Assembly (NCBI GenBank): GCA_041568335.1
Contig: JBFFZZ010000167.1
Coordinates: forward strand, 1-6,835
Length of the DNA stretch: 6,835 nt
Direction of reading: 5' to 3'
Origin: WVWW01 sp041568335
GTDB taxonomy: Bacteria; Acidobacteriota; Polarisedimenticolia; Polarisedimenticolales; Polarisedimenticolaceae
Below, one piece after another: positions 1 through 6,788 of the stretch (position 1 is the stretch's first letter; every line of letters starts with the position of its first letter). The position numbers and the translations under genes are program-made. The notes beneath the pieces are model-generated. The model searched no databases, had not been told where the DNA came from, and was given only the letters and a program-made list of their open reading frames with translations.

Positions 1-1865
1 AGAACATCCTCGTCGACCAGGACGGGGAACCGAAGCTGCTCGATTTCGGCGTCGCCCGCCCGGTCGTCGATGAGACGGCGACGCGAACGGCGACGGGCGA
101 GTTCTCCGAAAGCGGCGTCAAGATCGCGGGAACGCTGGCCTACATGGCGCCCGAGCAGTTTCGCGGCGCGGTTTCCGACGCGCGAAGCGATCTCTTTTCG
201 CTCGGCGTCACGGTTTACGAGATGGCCGCCGGAAGGCGCCCGTTTCTGGCGCGGGACGCACGCGAGTTGATTCGTCAGGTCCAGGAGGACGATCCGGCAC
301 CGCTCGACGCGAGCCTGCCCGCCGAGTTCGTCCGTTTGGTCCGCAAGCTGCTCGAGAAGAATCCGGCCGATCGCTACAGATCCGCCGCCGATGTTCGCGC
401 CGACCTCAGAAACCTCGGGAGAGAGCTCGATCTCGGCGCGGCGATCTCCTCGGCGGCGGCGGGCAAGCGGACGGTCGCCGTGTTACCGCTCCGGTTGACC
501 ACGCCGAATCCGGCCGACGAGTACCTCGGCATCGCGCTGGCCGAAGCGTTGATCGGCGAGCTGAGCGCCGACGGCCAGCTCCTGGTGCGGCCGATGAGCG
601 CGGTGACCCGGTTCGAACGCCTCACGGTCGACCCGCTGGCGGCGGCGCGTGAGCTGAACGTGCAGGTGATCGTCGACGGCAGCATCCAGAAGCTGGGCGA
701 GCAGGTCCGCGTCCAGGTCCAGGTGCGCGAGGCGTCGGACGGCTCGGTCCTGGCGGCGGCGAAGGAAGACGGCACGATGTCGAGCCTCTTCGAGCTGCAG
801 GATCGGATTGCGCGTGTTGTCGCGGGGGTGCTCGGGACGACCGGGTCGGGAGAAACGGCGGCGCCGACGCGGGATCCGTACGCGTACGAGCTCTATCTCC
901 GCGCCGTCGAGCGCTTGTCGCGGCCGAACCGCTGGGACACCAGCACCGCGATCGAGATGCTCAAGGAAGCGACGCGGATCGATCCGGGGTTCGCGGACGG
1001 CTGGGCCTACCTGGCCTCGTCCGCTTTGTTCATGGGCAACGTGTTCGATCCGCAGCCGGTCTGGCACCGGCTCGCCGACGAGGCGATCGAAAAGGCGTTC
1101 GCTCTCGCCCCGAGCAACGCCGGCGTGCAGGTCGGCCGCGCCAGAGTCCTGTGGAGTCCACCGCACGGCTTTCAGAATCGAGCCGCGCTGGAGGCCCTGT
1201 CCGCGGCTCTGCGTGCGAGCCCCGGTTCGCAGTCGGCGCTGACCTGGAACTCCCTGATTCAGCTCCACGTCGGGCTGATGGAGGAGGCGCGCGCCGGCCT
1301 CACCGAGGTGCTGGCCATGGAGCCCGACGATCCCCTTGCTTTGAATTTCCTCGGCCAGGCGATCTGGTACCAGGGGGACTACGAGCTGGCCCGTGCGTAT
1401 CAGGATCGCGCGCTCGCCGCGGAGACGGCGCACCCCTGGGCCAACCTGTTCCACCCCACGATCGCGCTCTACGGCGGCGAGCTCGACCTCGCCGAGCGCC
1501 AGCTCGAGCGAACGCGACAGGTCATGGGCGACGATCCGATGGTCGTGTCGTGCGAGGCGTTGCTCTGGGCCAAGCGCGGGGATTCCGGGCGGGCCGCGCC
1601 GTTGATCGAGGCGGCCAAGGGCAAGAAGTCGTTCCTCCACACGCACCACTCGATGCACAACCTGGCCGCCACGCATGCCGTGCTCGGTCAGGTCGAGGAG
1701 AGCGTCGATCAGCTGCGGCAGGCGGCGATCACCGGACTGCCGAACTACCCGGTGTTCCGCGACGACCCGCACCTGAGATCGCTCCACGGTGTGGCCTCGT
1801 TCGAAACGCTGATGAAGGAACTGGAAAACGACTGGCGTGCGTTCAAACGCGATTTCGGAAACTGA
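1..1865 (+). CDS. Ser/Thr protein kinase with TolB-like domain and TPR repeats (5' end outside window)
   Basis: Partial gene: the frame is open from base 3 to the TGA at 1863-1865, giving 620 residues in the window. The first residues, NILVDQDGEPKLLDFGVAR, are the catalytic-loop Asn and the DFG motif (Asp14) of a Hanks-type kinase. MAPEQ (residues 48-52) and SDARSDLFSLG (58-68) follow, and the C-lobe ends near residue 140. The N-lobe and HRD motif lie off the left edge. A second domain starts at VAVLPL (about 158-163, nt 474) and runs to about residue 268. Its YLGIALAEALIGEL, VIVDGSIQKLGEQVRVQVQVREASDGSVL and LFELQDRIA stretches match the TolB/FlgO-like domain (COG5616 type) often fused to kinases and cyclases. 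The rest, from about nt 840, is helical with TPR-like units such as AIEMLKEATRIDPGFADGWAYLA. I see no transmembrane segment between the domains, so the protein is probably cytoplasmic, phosphorylating unknown targets while the TPRs bind partners. The ATG at 144 is internal and not the true start. Confidence 0.9.
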   Translation, partial: NILVDQDGEPKLLDFGVARPVVDETATRTATGEFSESGVKIAGTLAYMAPEQFRGAVSDARSDLFSLGVTVYEMAAGRRPFLARDARELIRQVQEDDPAPLDASLPAEFVRLVRKLLEKNPADRYRSAADVRADLRNLGRELDLGAAISSAAAGKRTVAVLPLRLTTPNPADEYLGIALAEALIGELSADGQLLVRPMSAVTRFERLTVDPLAAARELNVQVIVDGSIQKLGEQVRVQVQVREASDGSVLAAAKEDGTMSSLFELQDRIARVVAGVLGTTGSGETAAPTRDPYAYELYLRAVERLSRPNRWDTSTAIEMLKEATRIDPGFADGWAYLASSALFMGNVFDPQPVWHRLADEAIEKAFALAPSNAGVQVGRARVLWSPPHGFQNRAALEALSAALRASPGSQSALTWNSLIQLHVGLMEEARAGLTEVLAMEPDDPLALNFLGQAIWYQGDYELARAYQDRALAAETAHPWANLFHPTIALYGGELDLAERQLERTRQVMGDDPMVVSCEALLWAKRGDSGRAAPLIEAAKGKKSFLHTHHSMHNLAATHAVLGQVEESVDQLRQAAITGLPNYPVFRDDPHLRSLHGVASFETLMKELENDWRAFKRDFGN

Positions 1866-1866
1866 C

Positions 1867-2718
1867 ATGACGATCGCGCCCGGACAGGAGCTGCTCCACT
1901 ACCGCCTGATCGAGAAGATCGGCGAGGGTGGCATGGGCGTGGTCTGGAAGGCCGTCGATACGACGCTCGATCGTGAGGTCGCGATCAAGGTGTTGCCCGC
2001 GGATGTCGCACGCGACGAGCAACGGCTCGCACGCTTCGAGCGCGAAGCGAAGCTGCTGGCCTCGCTCAACCACCCCAACGTGGCCACGGTCTACGGGGTG
2101 CATGCGGTCGACGGCGTCCCGTTTCTCGCGATGGAGCTGGTTCCGGGCGAAGACCTGGCCGAGCGGCTCCGGCGCGGTCGTCTGCCGGTAGAGGCATCCG
2201 TGAAGATCGCCGTGCGCATCGCCGACGCGCTCGAGGCGGCGCACGCGCAGGGGGTGATCCACCGCGACCTCAAGCCGGCCAACGTACGCCTCACGCCGGA
2301 CGGGAACGTCAAGATCCTCGATTTCGGGCTGGCCAAGGCGCTGGCCGCCGGCGCGTCCTCGGATCACGACCCCGCGCTTTCGCCGACGGTCACGTCGACC
2401 TCGCTCGCCGGGGGTGCTGCTGGGCACCGCGGCCTACATGAGCCCGGAGCAGGCGCGCGGGCAGGAAGCCGACGCGCGCAGCGACGTGTGGGCCTTCGGT
2501 TGCGTCCTGTGGGAGTGCCTGACCGGCGAGATCCTGTTCCACGGGGCCACCGTGTCCGATACGCTGGCGGCGATCCTCGGTCGCGACCCCGGCTGGAACA
2601 AGCTTCCGCCGGGGACGCCGCCCAACGTGACGCGCCTGCTGCGTCGCTGCCTGGCCAAGGACGCCCGTGCACGGCTGCACCACATCGCCGATGCGCGCAT
2701 CGAGCTGGAGGACGATGA
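1867..2718 (+). CDS. N-terminal fragment of Ser/Thr protein kinase, as read without frame correction
   Basis: As sequenced, translation from the ATG at 1867 gives 283 residues ending at TGA 2716-2718. Only the first 182-183 belong to the kinase; the remaining 100 or so are out-of-frame sequence. The real part holds the glycine loop IGEGGMGVV (18-26), the ATP-anchoring Lys41 in VAIKVL, helix-C Glu60, the catalytic loop HRDLKPAN (132-139; Asp134, Lys136, Asn139) and DFG (152-154). It is an RD-type kinase, usually activated by activation-loop phosphorylation. The start is chosen because MTIAPGQELLHYRLIEKIG matches the usual N-terminus of the family. A weak GGAA lies at 1857-1860, six bases upstream. 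A GTG at 1837 in the same frame would overlap the previous gene and add ten unlikely residues. Without subdomain VIII (the SPE motif) and the rest of the C-lobe, this product alone should be inactive. Confidence 0.7.
   Translation: MTIAPGQELLHYRLIEKIGEGGMGVVWKAVDTTLDREVAIKVLPADVARDEQRLARFEREAKLLASLNHPNVATVYGVHAVDGVPFLAMELVPGEDLAERLRRGRLPVEASVKIAVRIADALEAAHAQGVIHRDLKPANVRLTPDGNVKILDFGLAKALAAGASSDHDPALSPTVTSTSLAGGAAGHRGLHEPGAGARAGSRRAQRRVGLRLRPVGVPDRRDPVPRGHRVRYAGGDPRSRPRLEQASAGDAAQRDAPAASLPGQGRPCTAAPHRRCAHRAGGR
2410..2414 (+). other. Five-G run at the frameshift point of the kinase gene
   Basis: The bases GCC GGGGG TGCTG read A-G-G-A in the first frame. With four Gs they read A-G-V-L-L-G-T, the usual lead-in to the Y-M-S-P-E-Q motif of these kinases. 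The position lies between DFG and SPE, in the activation segment, and marks exactly where the two coding frames must be joined. Confidence 0.85.
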
Positions 2719-4495
2719 GCCCGGCGCGAGCGTCGTACCGGTGGGCCCCTCCTACCGCACCGCGTTCAGGGTCGCCGCCGCGGCGTTCCTCGTCGTGCTG
2801 GCGCTGCTGTTGTGGACCCTCTTCGTGCCGCAACCGGCGTCCCATTCGATCGCCAACCCGCTGGACGGCGCGAGTTTTACCCGCATCACGGACTTTCCGG
2901 GATCCGAATGGGACGGGGCCATTTCACGAGACGGTCGTTTCGTCGCGTTCGTTTCCGATCACGGCGGCGTCCACGATGTCTACGTCAACCAGATCGGCAC
3001 GACCAAGTTCATCAACCTCACTCGACACGGGAGTGAGGTCAACTACGTTCGTGAGATCCGGCGCGTCGGGTTCAACGCCGAAGGTACCGAGATTTGGCTC
3101 GGCGGCGGAGGCGGAAGCCGACGAATGAAGACCATCCCGCTTCTTGGCGGGCAGCCGCGCAATTTCCTCGACGAGGACGCGGTGAACGTGGACTGGTCGC
3201 CGGACGGATCGCGTATCGTTTTTCACCACCGAACCCCTGGAGACCCTCTCTTCGTCGCCGACAGCGATGGATCGAACCCGCGCACCGTCCTCGCCCCGGA
3301 CGCCGGAACGCACCAGCACTTTCCCAGGTGGTCGGTGGATGGCCAGTGGATCTACCTTTCGCGAGGACGTCCGGCGACCGGTGAGATGGACCTCTGGCGC
3401 GTGCGTCCGGACGGCCGGGACCTGGAGCAGCTGACGGAACGCAAGCTGTTCGTCAGCTACCCCACGCCCCTCGACGAGCGTACGGTGCTGTTCACCGCGC
3501 GCGAGTCGGACGGTGCCGGGCCGTGGATCTGGGCCGTCGACGTAGAGACCAACGTGACCCGGCGCGTCTCGATCGGGGTCGAGCGGTACAGCTCGATCGC
3601 GACCGCGGCCGACCGCCGTCGGCTGGTGGCCACGGTCGAGGATCCGCAGACCGAGCTGTGGCGCGTGCCGATCCTCGATCGCCCGGCGACCGACAGCGAC
3701 ACGGAGTCGTTCAAGGGAACGACCGGGCTACGCGCCCTGGCTCCACGCTTCAGCGGTTCGTCGTTGTTTTTCCTCTCCTCGCTCGGCGGTGGCGACGGGC
3801 TTCATCGACTGCGCGACGGCGAGATCACCGAGGTCTGGCGCGGAGCCGAGACGGCGCTGCTCGAGCCACCGGCCGTTTCCCCGGATGGAGAGTGGCTGAT
3901 CCTGCTGCTGCGGCGTGAGCAGGGCTGGCACCTGCACCTCGTGAGCGCGGACGGTGCGCAACGTCGACGGTTGACGGATCGTGTCGACGCGCGCGGCGCG
4001 GCGGCATGGTCCCCCGACGGTCGATGGATCGTCACCGGCGGTAGCGTCGATGATGTCCAGGGGCTCTACAAGATCCCGGTCGACGGTGGAGAACCGCAGC
4101 GCATCGTCGATGGCGAGGCACTCAACCCGGAGTGGTCGCCCGACGGAACCATGATCGTCTACGCGGGCGAGCAGGTGGGGCCGATCTCACCGCTGCAGGC
4201 GGTCGACCCGACGGGCAACGGAATCGAGTTGCCCGAGATCGAGGTCTGGCGCGGAGGGGAGCGATACCGCTTCTTGCCCGACGGTTCGGCCCTGATCGTC
4301 ATGCAGGGCATGCATCCCGCCCAGGACTTCGTCCGGCTCGACTTGGACACTCTGGAGCTCCGCGTGTTGTCCCGGTTCAGCCGGCTCGACACCATGCGCA
4401 CGTTCGACATCACGCCCGACGGCAAGCACATCGTCTTCGATCGGCTGCGCGAGAACTCCGACATCGTGCTGATCGAGCTGGATCCCGAGCGCTGA
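2414..4495 (+). CDS. C-terminal fragment: kinase C-lobe, transmembrane helix and PD40 beta-propeller
   Basis: Open frame of 693 residues whose only possible start near the joint is a GTG at 2414, more likely an internal Val codon than a start. Residues 4-16 (GTAAYMSPEQARG) are kinase subdomain VIII. SDVWAFG (23-29) is subdomain IX, and LLRRCLAKDARARL (75-88) is the conserved end of the C-lobe. A single hydrophobic helix spans about 120-138, VAAAAFLVVLALLLWTLFV. Beyond it are PD40-type propeller strands: SRDGRFVAFVSD (171), WSPDGSRIVF (261), WSVDGQWIYL (306), VSPDGEWLIL (488), WSPDGRWIV (532), WSPDGTMIVY (574), LPDGSALIVM (621) and ITPDGKHIVF (666). The intervening strands are more divergent. 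The propeller should sit in the periplasm and may bind a ligand or partner protein, but nothing in the sequence identifies it. The stop codon is one base from the stop of the opposing VanZ-like gene. Confidence 0.75.
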   Translation: MLLGTAAYMSPEQARGQEADARSDVWAFGCVLWECLTGEILFHGATVSDTLAAILGRDPGWNKLPPGTPPNVTRLLRRCLAKDARARLHHIADARIELEDDEPGASVVPVGPSYRTAFRVAAAAFLVVLALLLWTLFVPQPASHSIANPLDGASFTRITDFPGSEWDGAISRDGRFVAFVSDHGGVHDVYVNQIGTTKFINLTRHGSEVNYVREIRRVGFNAEGTEIWLGGGGGSRRMKTIPLLGGQPRNFLDEDAVNVDWSPDGSRIVFHHRTPGDPLFVADSDGSNPRTVLAPDAGTHQHFPRWSVDGQWIYLSRGRPATGEMDLWRVRPDGRDLEQLTERKLFVSYPTPLDERTVLFTARESDGAGPWIWAVDVETNVTRRVSIGVERYSSIATAADRRRLVATVEDPQTELWRVPILDRPATDSDTESFKGTTGLRALAPRFSGSSLFFLSSLGGGDGLHRLRDGEITEVWRGAETALLEPPAVSPDGEWLILLLRREQGWHLHLVSADGAQRRRLTDRVDARGAAAWSPDGRWIVTGGSVDDVQGLYKIPVDGGEPQRIVDGEALNPEWSPDGTMIVYAGEQVGPISPLQAVDPTGNGIELPEIEVWRGGERYRFLPDGSALIVMQGMHPAQDFVRLDLDTLELRVLSRFSRLDTMRTFDITPDGKHIVFDRLRENSDIVLIELDPER

Positions 4496-4496
4496 G

Positions 4497-5075
4497 CTAA
4501 CGCGTCGCCCGCCGCCGCGCCCAGGCCAGCGCGACGCTCGCCGAGACCGCCATCACGGCGGCCACGACGTTGAACAGGATGTCGACGGGATCGAACACGC
4601 GGCTGGGCAGCAGCAGCTGGAGAAGCTCGTCGACCGCACCGACCAGCGACGTCGCCACCACGGCGAGCAGGGCGGGGACGGGAACGCGGCGACCGTTGCC
4701 CGCACGCTCGCGGAGCGCCTCGTAAACGAACACGGCCACGACACCGTACTCGACGAGGTGCGAGCGTTCCACGGGACTCGTCATCCGGACGAAGACCAGC
4801 AGGTAAGCCGCCGAGACGCCCAGCGCGACGAGGATCTCGGCGCGTCCGGGTTTCTTCTTCAACCCCTGCGTCACGGCAGCCGCCAGGACCATCAGGCAGG
4901 CGAGCACGAAGACCCCGGCATTCAGCAGCCCGGCGTCCCGGAGCATCCCGGCGAGCGTGCTGGCCAGCCCGAGCGTCGAGTAGATCGCCGCGAGGACGGC
5001 AAGCGTCCAGCCCCACAGACGCCGCTCCCGGTCCGAGGAGAACAAGGGAACGGGCGCATCGGATTTCTCGCTCAA
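4497..5075 (-). CDS. VanZ-like family membrane protein
   Basis: A 192-residue protein that is mostly hydrophobic, with about six likely membrane segments: 21-41, 53-72, 79-97, 107-122, 134-155 and 163-186. The C-terminal half has the VanZ-like signature: ERSHLVEYGVVAVFVYEALRE (103-123, His106 and Glu109-Tyr110), then DELLQLLLPSR (149-159, Asp149-Glu150, Gln153, Arg159), then DPVDILFNVVAAV (162-174, Asp165 and Asn169). The family is named after the teicoplanin-resistance accessory protein VanZ. Most members are chromosomal with no known role, so no resistance function is claimed. The start is TTG at 5073-5075, with an AGGCGG-like stretch beginning directly after the upstream stop. A second TTG ten codons further in is the alternative. 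The gene lies 15 bases downstream of the GGT-family gene on the same strand, so it is probably cotranscribed with it. Its TAG (4497-4499) is one base from the stop of the converging kinase gene. Confidence 0.85.
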   Translation of the reverse strand: MSEKSDAPVPLFSSDRERRLWGWTLAVLAAIYSTLGLASTLAGMLRDAGLLNAGVFVLACLMVLAAAVTQGLKKKPGRAEILVALGVSAAYLLVFVRMTSPVERSHLVEYGVVAVFVYEALRERAGNGRRVPVPALLAVVATSLVGAVDELLQLLLPSRVFDPVDILFNVVAAVMAVSASVALAWARRRATR

Positions 5076-5090
5076 CGGGAATCGCCGCCT

Positions 5091-6788
5091 TCAGTAACCC
5101 AGCGCGCAGCCGTCCTTGCGCGATTCGGTAGCACCGGCATAGACGCCGGTCGCGTGGTTGCGCAGCACCGCCTGGTAGCCGCCGTAGGGACCGGTGATCG
5201 TGCCCAGCCGGTGGCCGCGACGAGTCAGCTCGCGGCGCACCTCGTCCGGTACGCCCGATTCGAGGTACAGGATCCCGCCGTCGGTCATCGTCGAGCCGCG
5301 CGGGTCCGACGAGCCGGCGTGATAGTACCGCGCGGCATCGCCCGCTTCCTGCAGGTTCATGCCGAAGTCGACCATGTTGACGAGGATCTGCACGTGGCCC
5401 TGCGGCTGCATGTCGCCGCCCATCACCCCGAACGAGAGCCACGGCTTGCCGTCCTTCATCGCGAACGCCGGGATGATCGTGTGGAACGGGCGCTTGCCCG
5501 GCTCGAGGTAGTTCGGGCTGTCCGGATCGAGGCTGAACAACCCGCCGCGGTCCTGGATCCCGAAGCCCCAGCCCTCCAGCACGTAGCCCGAGCCGAAACC
5601 GGTGTAGTTGCTCTGGATCAGCGAGACCATGTTGCCGTCCTTGTCGGCCACGGTCAGGTAGGTCGTATCGCCGTGGTAGAGCCCCGGGTTCCCCACCGTG
5701 ATGCGCCGCTGTGCGCGGCTCATGTCGATCAGCTTGGCGCGTTCGCGGCCGTACTCCTTCGAGATCAACCCCTCGACCGGCACACCCATGAAGTCGAGAT
5801 CGGCGTAGAACCTCGCGCGGTCCTCGAAAGCGAGCTTCTTGGCCTCGACCATCACGTGCCAGAAGTCGGCGGAGTCGCGGCCCATCGCGGTGAGGTCGTA
5901 GCCCTCGAGGATGTTGAGCATCGTGAGCGCCGCGATGCCCTGGCCGTTGGGTGGAAGCTCGTAGAGCGTCACGCCGCGGTAGTCCGTCCCGACCGGCTCG
6001 ATCCAGTCCGAGCGGTGGTTGCGGAAGTCCTCCATCGTGAAGAAGCCGCCGTGGGCCTCGGAGAACGCGACGAACGCCTCGGCGATGGCGCCCTCGTAGT
6101 ACGCGTCGCGGCCCCGGTCCGCGATCAGCCTCAGGCTCTTGGCCAGGTCCGGGTTGCGGAAGATCTCGCCTTCCCGTGGCGCCTTGCCGGCCGGCAGGAA
6201 GGTCGCCGCGAACCCCGGTTTGTCGCCGAAGATGCGCGCGGAGCGGTTCCACGCGGCGGCGATGACCTGCGGGACGGGACGGCCCTCCTCGGCGGCACGG
6301 ATCGCCGGCCCCAGAACGTCTTTCATGGGCATCCGCCCGAGCTTGCCGTGTAGCGTGAACCAGCCGTCCACCGTGCCCGGGACGGTCCAGGAGTAGGGGC
6401 TGTAGAGCGGGATCCAGCCGCGCTCGGTCGGCTCGACCTTGTCGGCCGTCAGGGCCAGGGGCGCGCGCCCCGAGCCGTTCAGGCCGTAGAGCTTCTGCGT
6501 CTTCTCGTCCCAGACGATCGCGTAGAGGTCGCCGCCGATGCCGTTGGCCGTGGGTTCGAGGAACCCGAGTGCCGCGTTGACCGCGATCGCGGCGTCGACC
6601 GCGTTGCCGCCGGCCTCGAGGATGTCCACGCCGATCTGTACCGCCGTCGGATGCGCCGCGGCGACCATCCCGTTCTGGCCGTAGACGACCGACCGGGTGG
6701 CGAACATCTTGCCCTCGGTCCGATCGGCGCCCGGCACGCCGGAAACGCTCAGCATCAAGATCCACGCACCGACGATCCAACGACGCAT
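5091..6788 (-). CDS. Exported gamma-glutamyltransferase family protein (Ntn hydrolase, family T3)
   Basis: Complete 565-residue protein, normal length for the family. An N-terminal signal peptide is visible: Arg2-Arg3, a hydrophobic core at about 4-17, and likely cleavage near GVPGA (17-21). The mature enzyme should be periplasmic or exported. AAAHPTAVQIGVDILEAGGNAVDAAIA (43-69) and ANGIGGDLYA (81-90) are the conserved large-subunit start. GDTTYLTVADKDGNMVS (373-389) holds the expected autocleavage and nucleophile residue Thr375 (codon 5664-5666), giving a small subunit of about 191 residues. Gly457-Gly458 in VMGGDM fits the oxyanion-hole pair. By eye alignment with E. coli GGT, the substrate-holding residues Arg114, Asp433 and Ser462-Ser463 are replaced by Ser106, Leu417 and His436-Thr437. 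This resembles the divergent YwrD or acylase-like branch, so glutathione may not be the substrate; amidase or acylase activity on another amide is possible. The ATG at 6788 has a good ribosome binding site. It leads a two-gene unit with the VanZ-like gene. Confidence 0.9.
   Translation of the reverse strand: MRRWIVGAWILMLSVSGVPGADRTEGKMFATRSVVYGQNGMVAAAHPTAVQIGVDILEAGGNAVDAAIAVNAALGFLEPTANGIGGDLYAIVWDEKTQKLYGLNGSGRAPLALTADKVEPTERGWIPLYSPYSWTVPGTVDGWFTLHGKLGRMPMKDVLGPAIRAAEEGRPVPQVIAAAWNRSARIFGDKPGFAATFLPAGKAPREGEIFRNPDLAKSLRLIADRGRDAYYEGAIAEAFVAFSEAHGGFFTMEDFRNHRSDWIEPVGTDYRGVTLYELPPNGQGIAALTMLNILEGYDLTAMGRDSADFWHVMVEAKKLAFEDRARFYADLDFMGVPVEGLISKEYGRERAKLIDMSRAQRRITVGNPGLYHGDTTYLTVADKDGNMVSLIQSNYTGFGSGYVLEGWGFGIQDRGGLFSLDPDSPNYLEPGKRPFHTIIPAFAMKDGKPWLSFGVMGGDMQPQGHVQILVNMVDFGMNLQEAGDAARYYHAGSSDPRGSTMTDGGILYLESGVPDEVRRELTRRGHRLGTITGPYGGYQAVLRNHATGVYAGATESRKDGCALGY

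Larger units (their letters stand above)
1867..4495 (+). pseudogene. Membrane Ser/Thr protein kinase with PD40/TolB-like beta-propeller, frameshifted
   Basis: Full extent of one receptor-kinase gene split by a one-base frame change. The first frame runs from the ATG at 1867 to G182. The second frame continues at VLLGTAAYMSPEQARG from 2414. Dropping one G from the run at 2410-2414 gives LAGVLLGTAAYMSPEQ and an 875-residue protein. That is a normal length for acidobacterial-style kinase-propeller proteins. Domains in restored numbering: kinase about 14-280, transmembrane helix about 302-320, PD40 propeller about 350-870. The N-terminus should be cytoplasmic and the propeller periplasmic, fitting a sensor that passes an outside signal to the kinase. 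No other lesion is seen in either part, and codon use looks ordinary throughout. I infer a sequencing or assembly error in a homopolymer, or a recent mutation; old decay is unlikely. It follows the upstream kinase-TPR gene by one base, so the two are probably cotranscribed and translationally coupled. Confidence 0.85.

Noticed and set aside
877..888. Twelve-base palindrome CGTACGCGTACG as an operator
   Set aside because: It lies deep inside the kinase-TPR coding region with no promoter context, and its codons read as ordinary Pro-Tyr-Ala-Tyr sequence.
1837..1866. GTG at 1837 as the start of the second kinase
   Set aside because: It overlaps the previous gene and adds ten residues that are not part of the family N-terminus. 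The ATG at 1867 fits both the family and the spacing.
483..1868. Minus-strand open frame of 461 codons opposite the kinase-TPR gene
   Set aside because: No domain signature is seen. The plus-strand frame has clear kinase, TolB-like and TPR features; the antisense opening follows from GC-rich third positions.
2414..2416. GTG as a genuine start making a kinase-less propeller protein
   Set aside because: It lies within the kinase activation segment and would start with a useless part of the C-lobe. The preceding frame joins perfectly after a one-base correction.
4497..5075. VanZ-like gene as an antibiotic resistance determinant
   Set aside because: There is no vanHAX-type or other resistance gene nearby. 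The family is widespread with mostly unknown roles, so membership does not support a resistance call.
4758..6353. Plus-strand open frame of 531 codons opposite the GGT-family and VanZ-like genes
   Set aside because: It has low-complexity Arg/Val/His/Ala composition and no recognisable motif, and it is antisense to two well-supported genes.
4159..6780. Very long minus-strand open frame of 873 codons crossing three genes
   Set aside because: It is rich in Arg, Gly, Ala and Pro without domain motifs. It runs in another frame of the GGT-family gene, through the VanZ-like gene and against the kinase gene, all of which have clear domains. This is the usual GC-codon-bias shadow.
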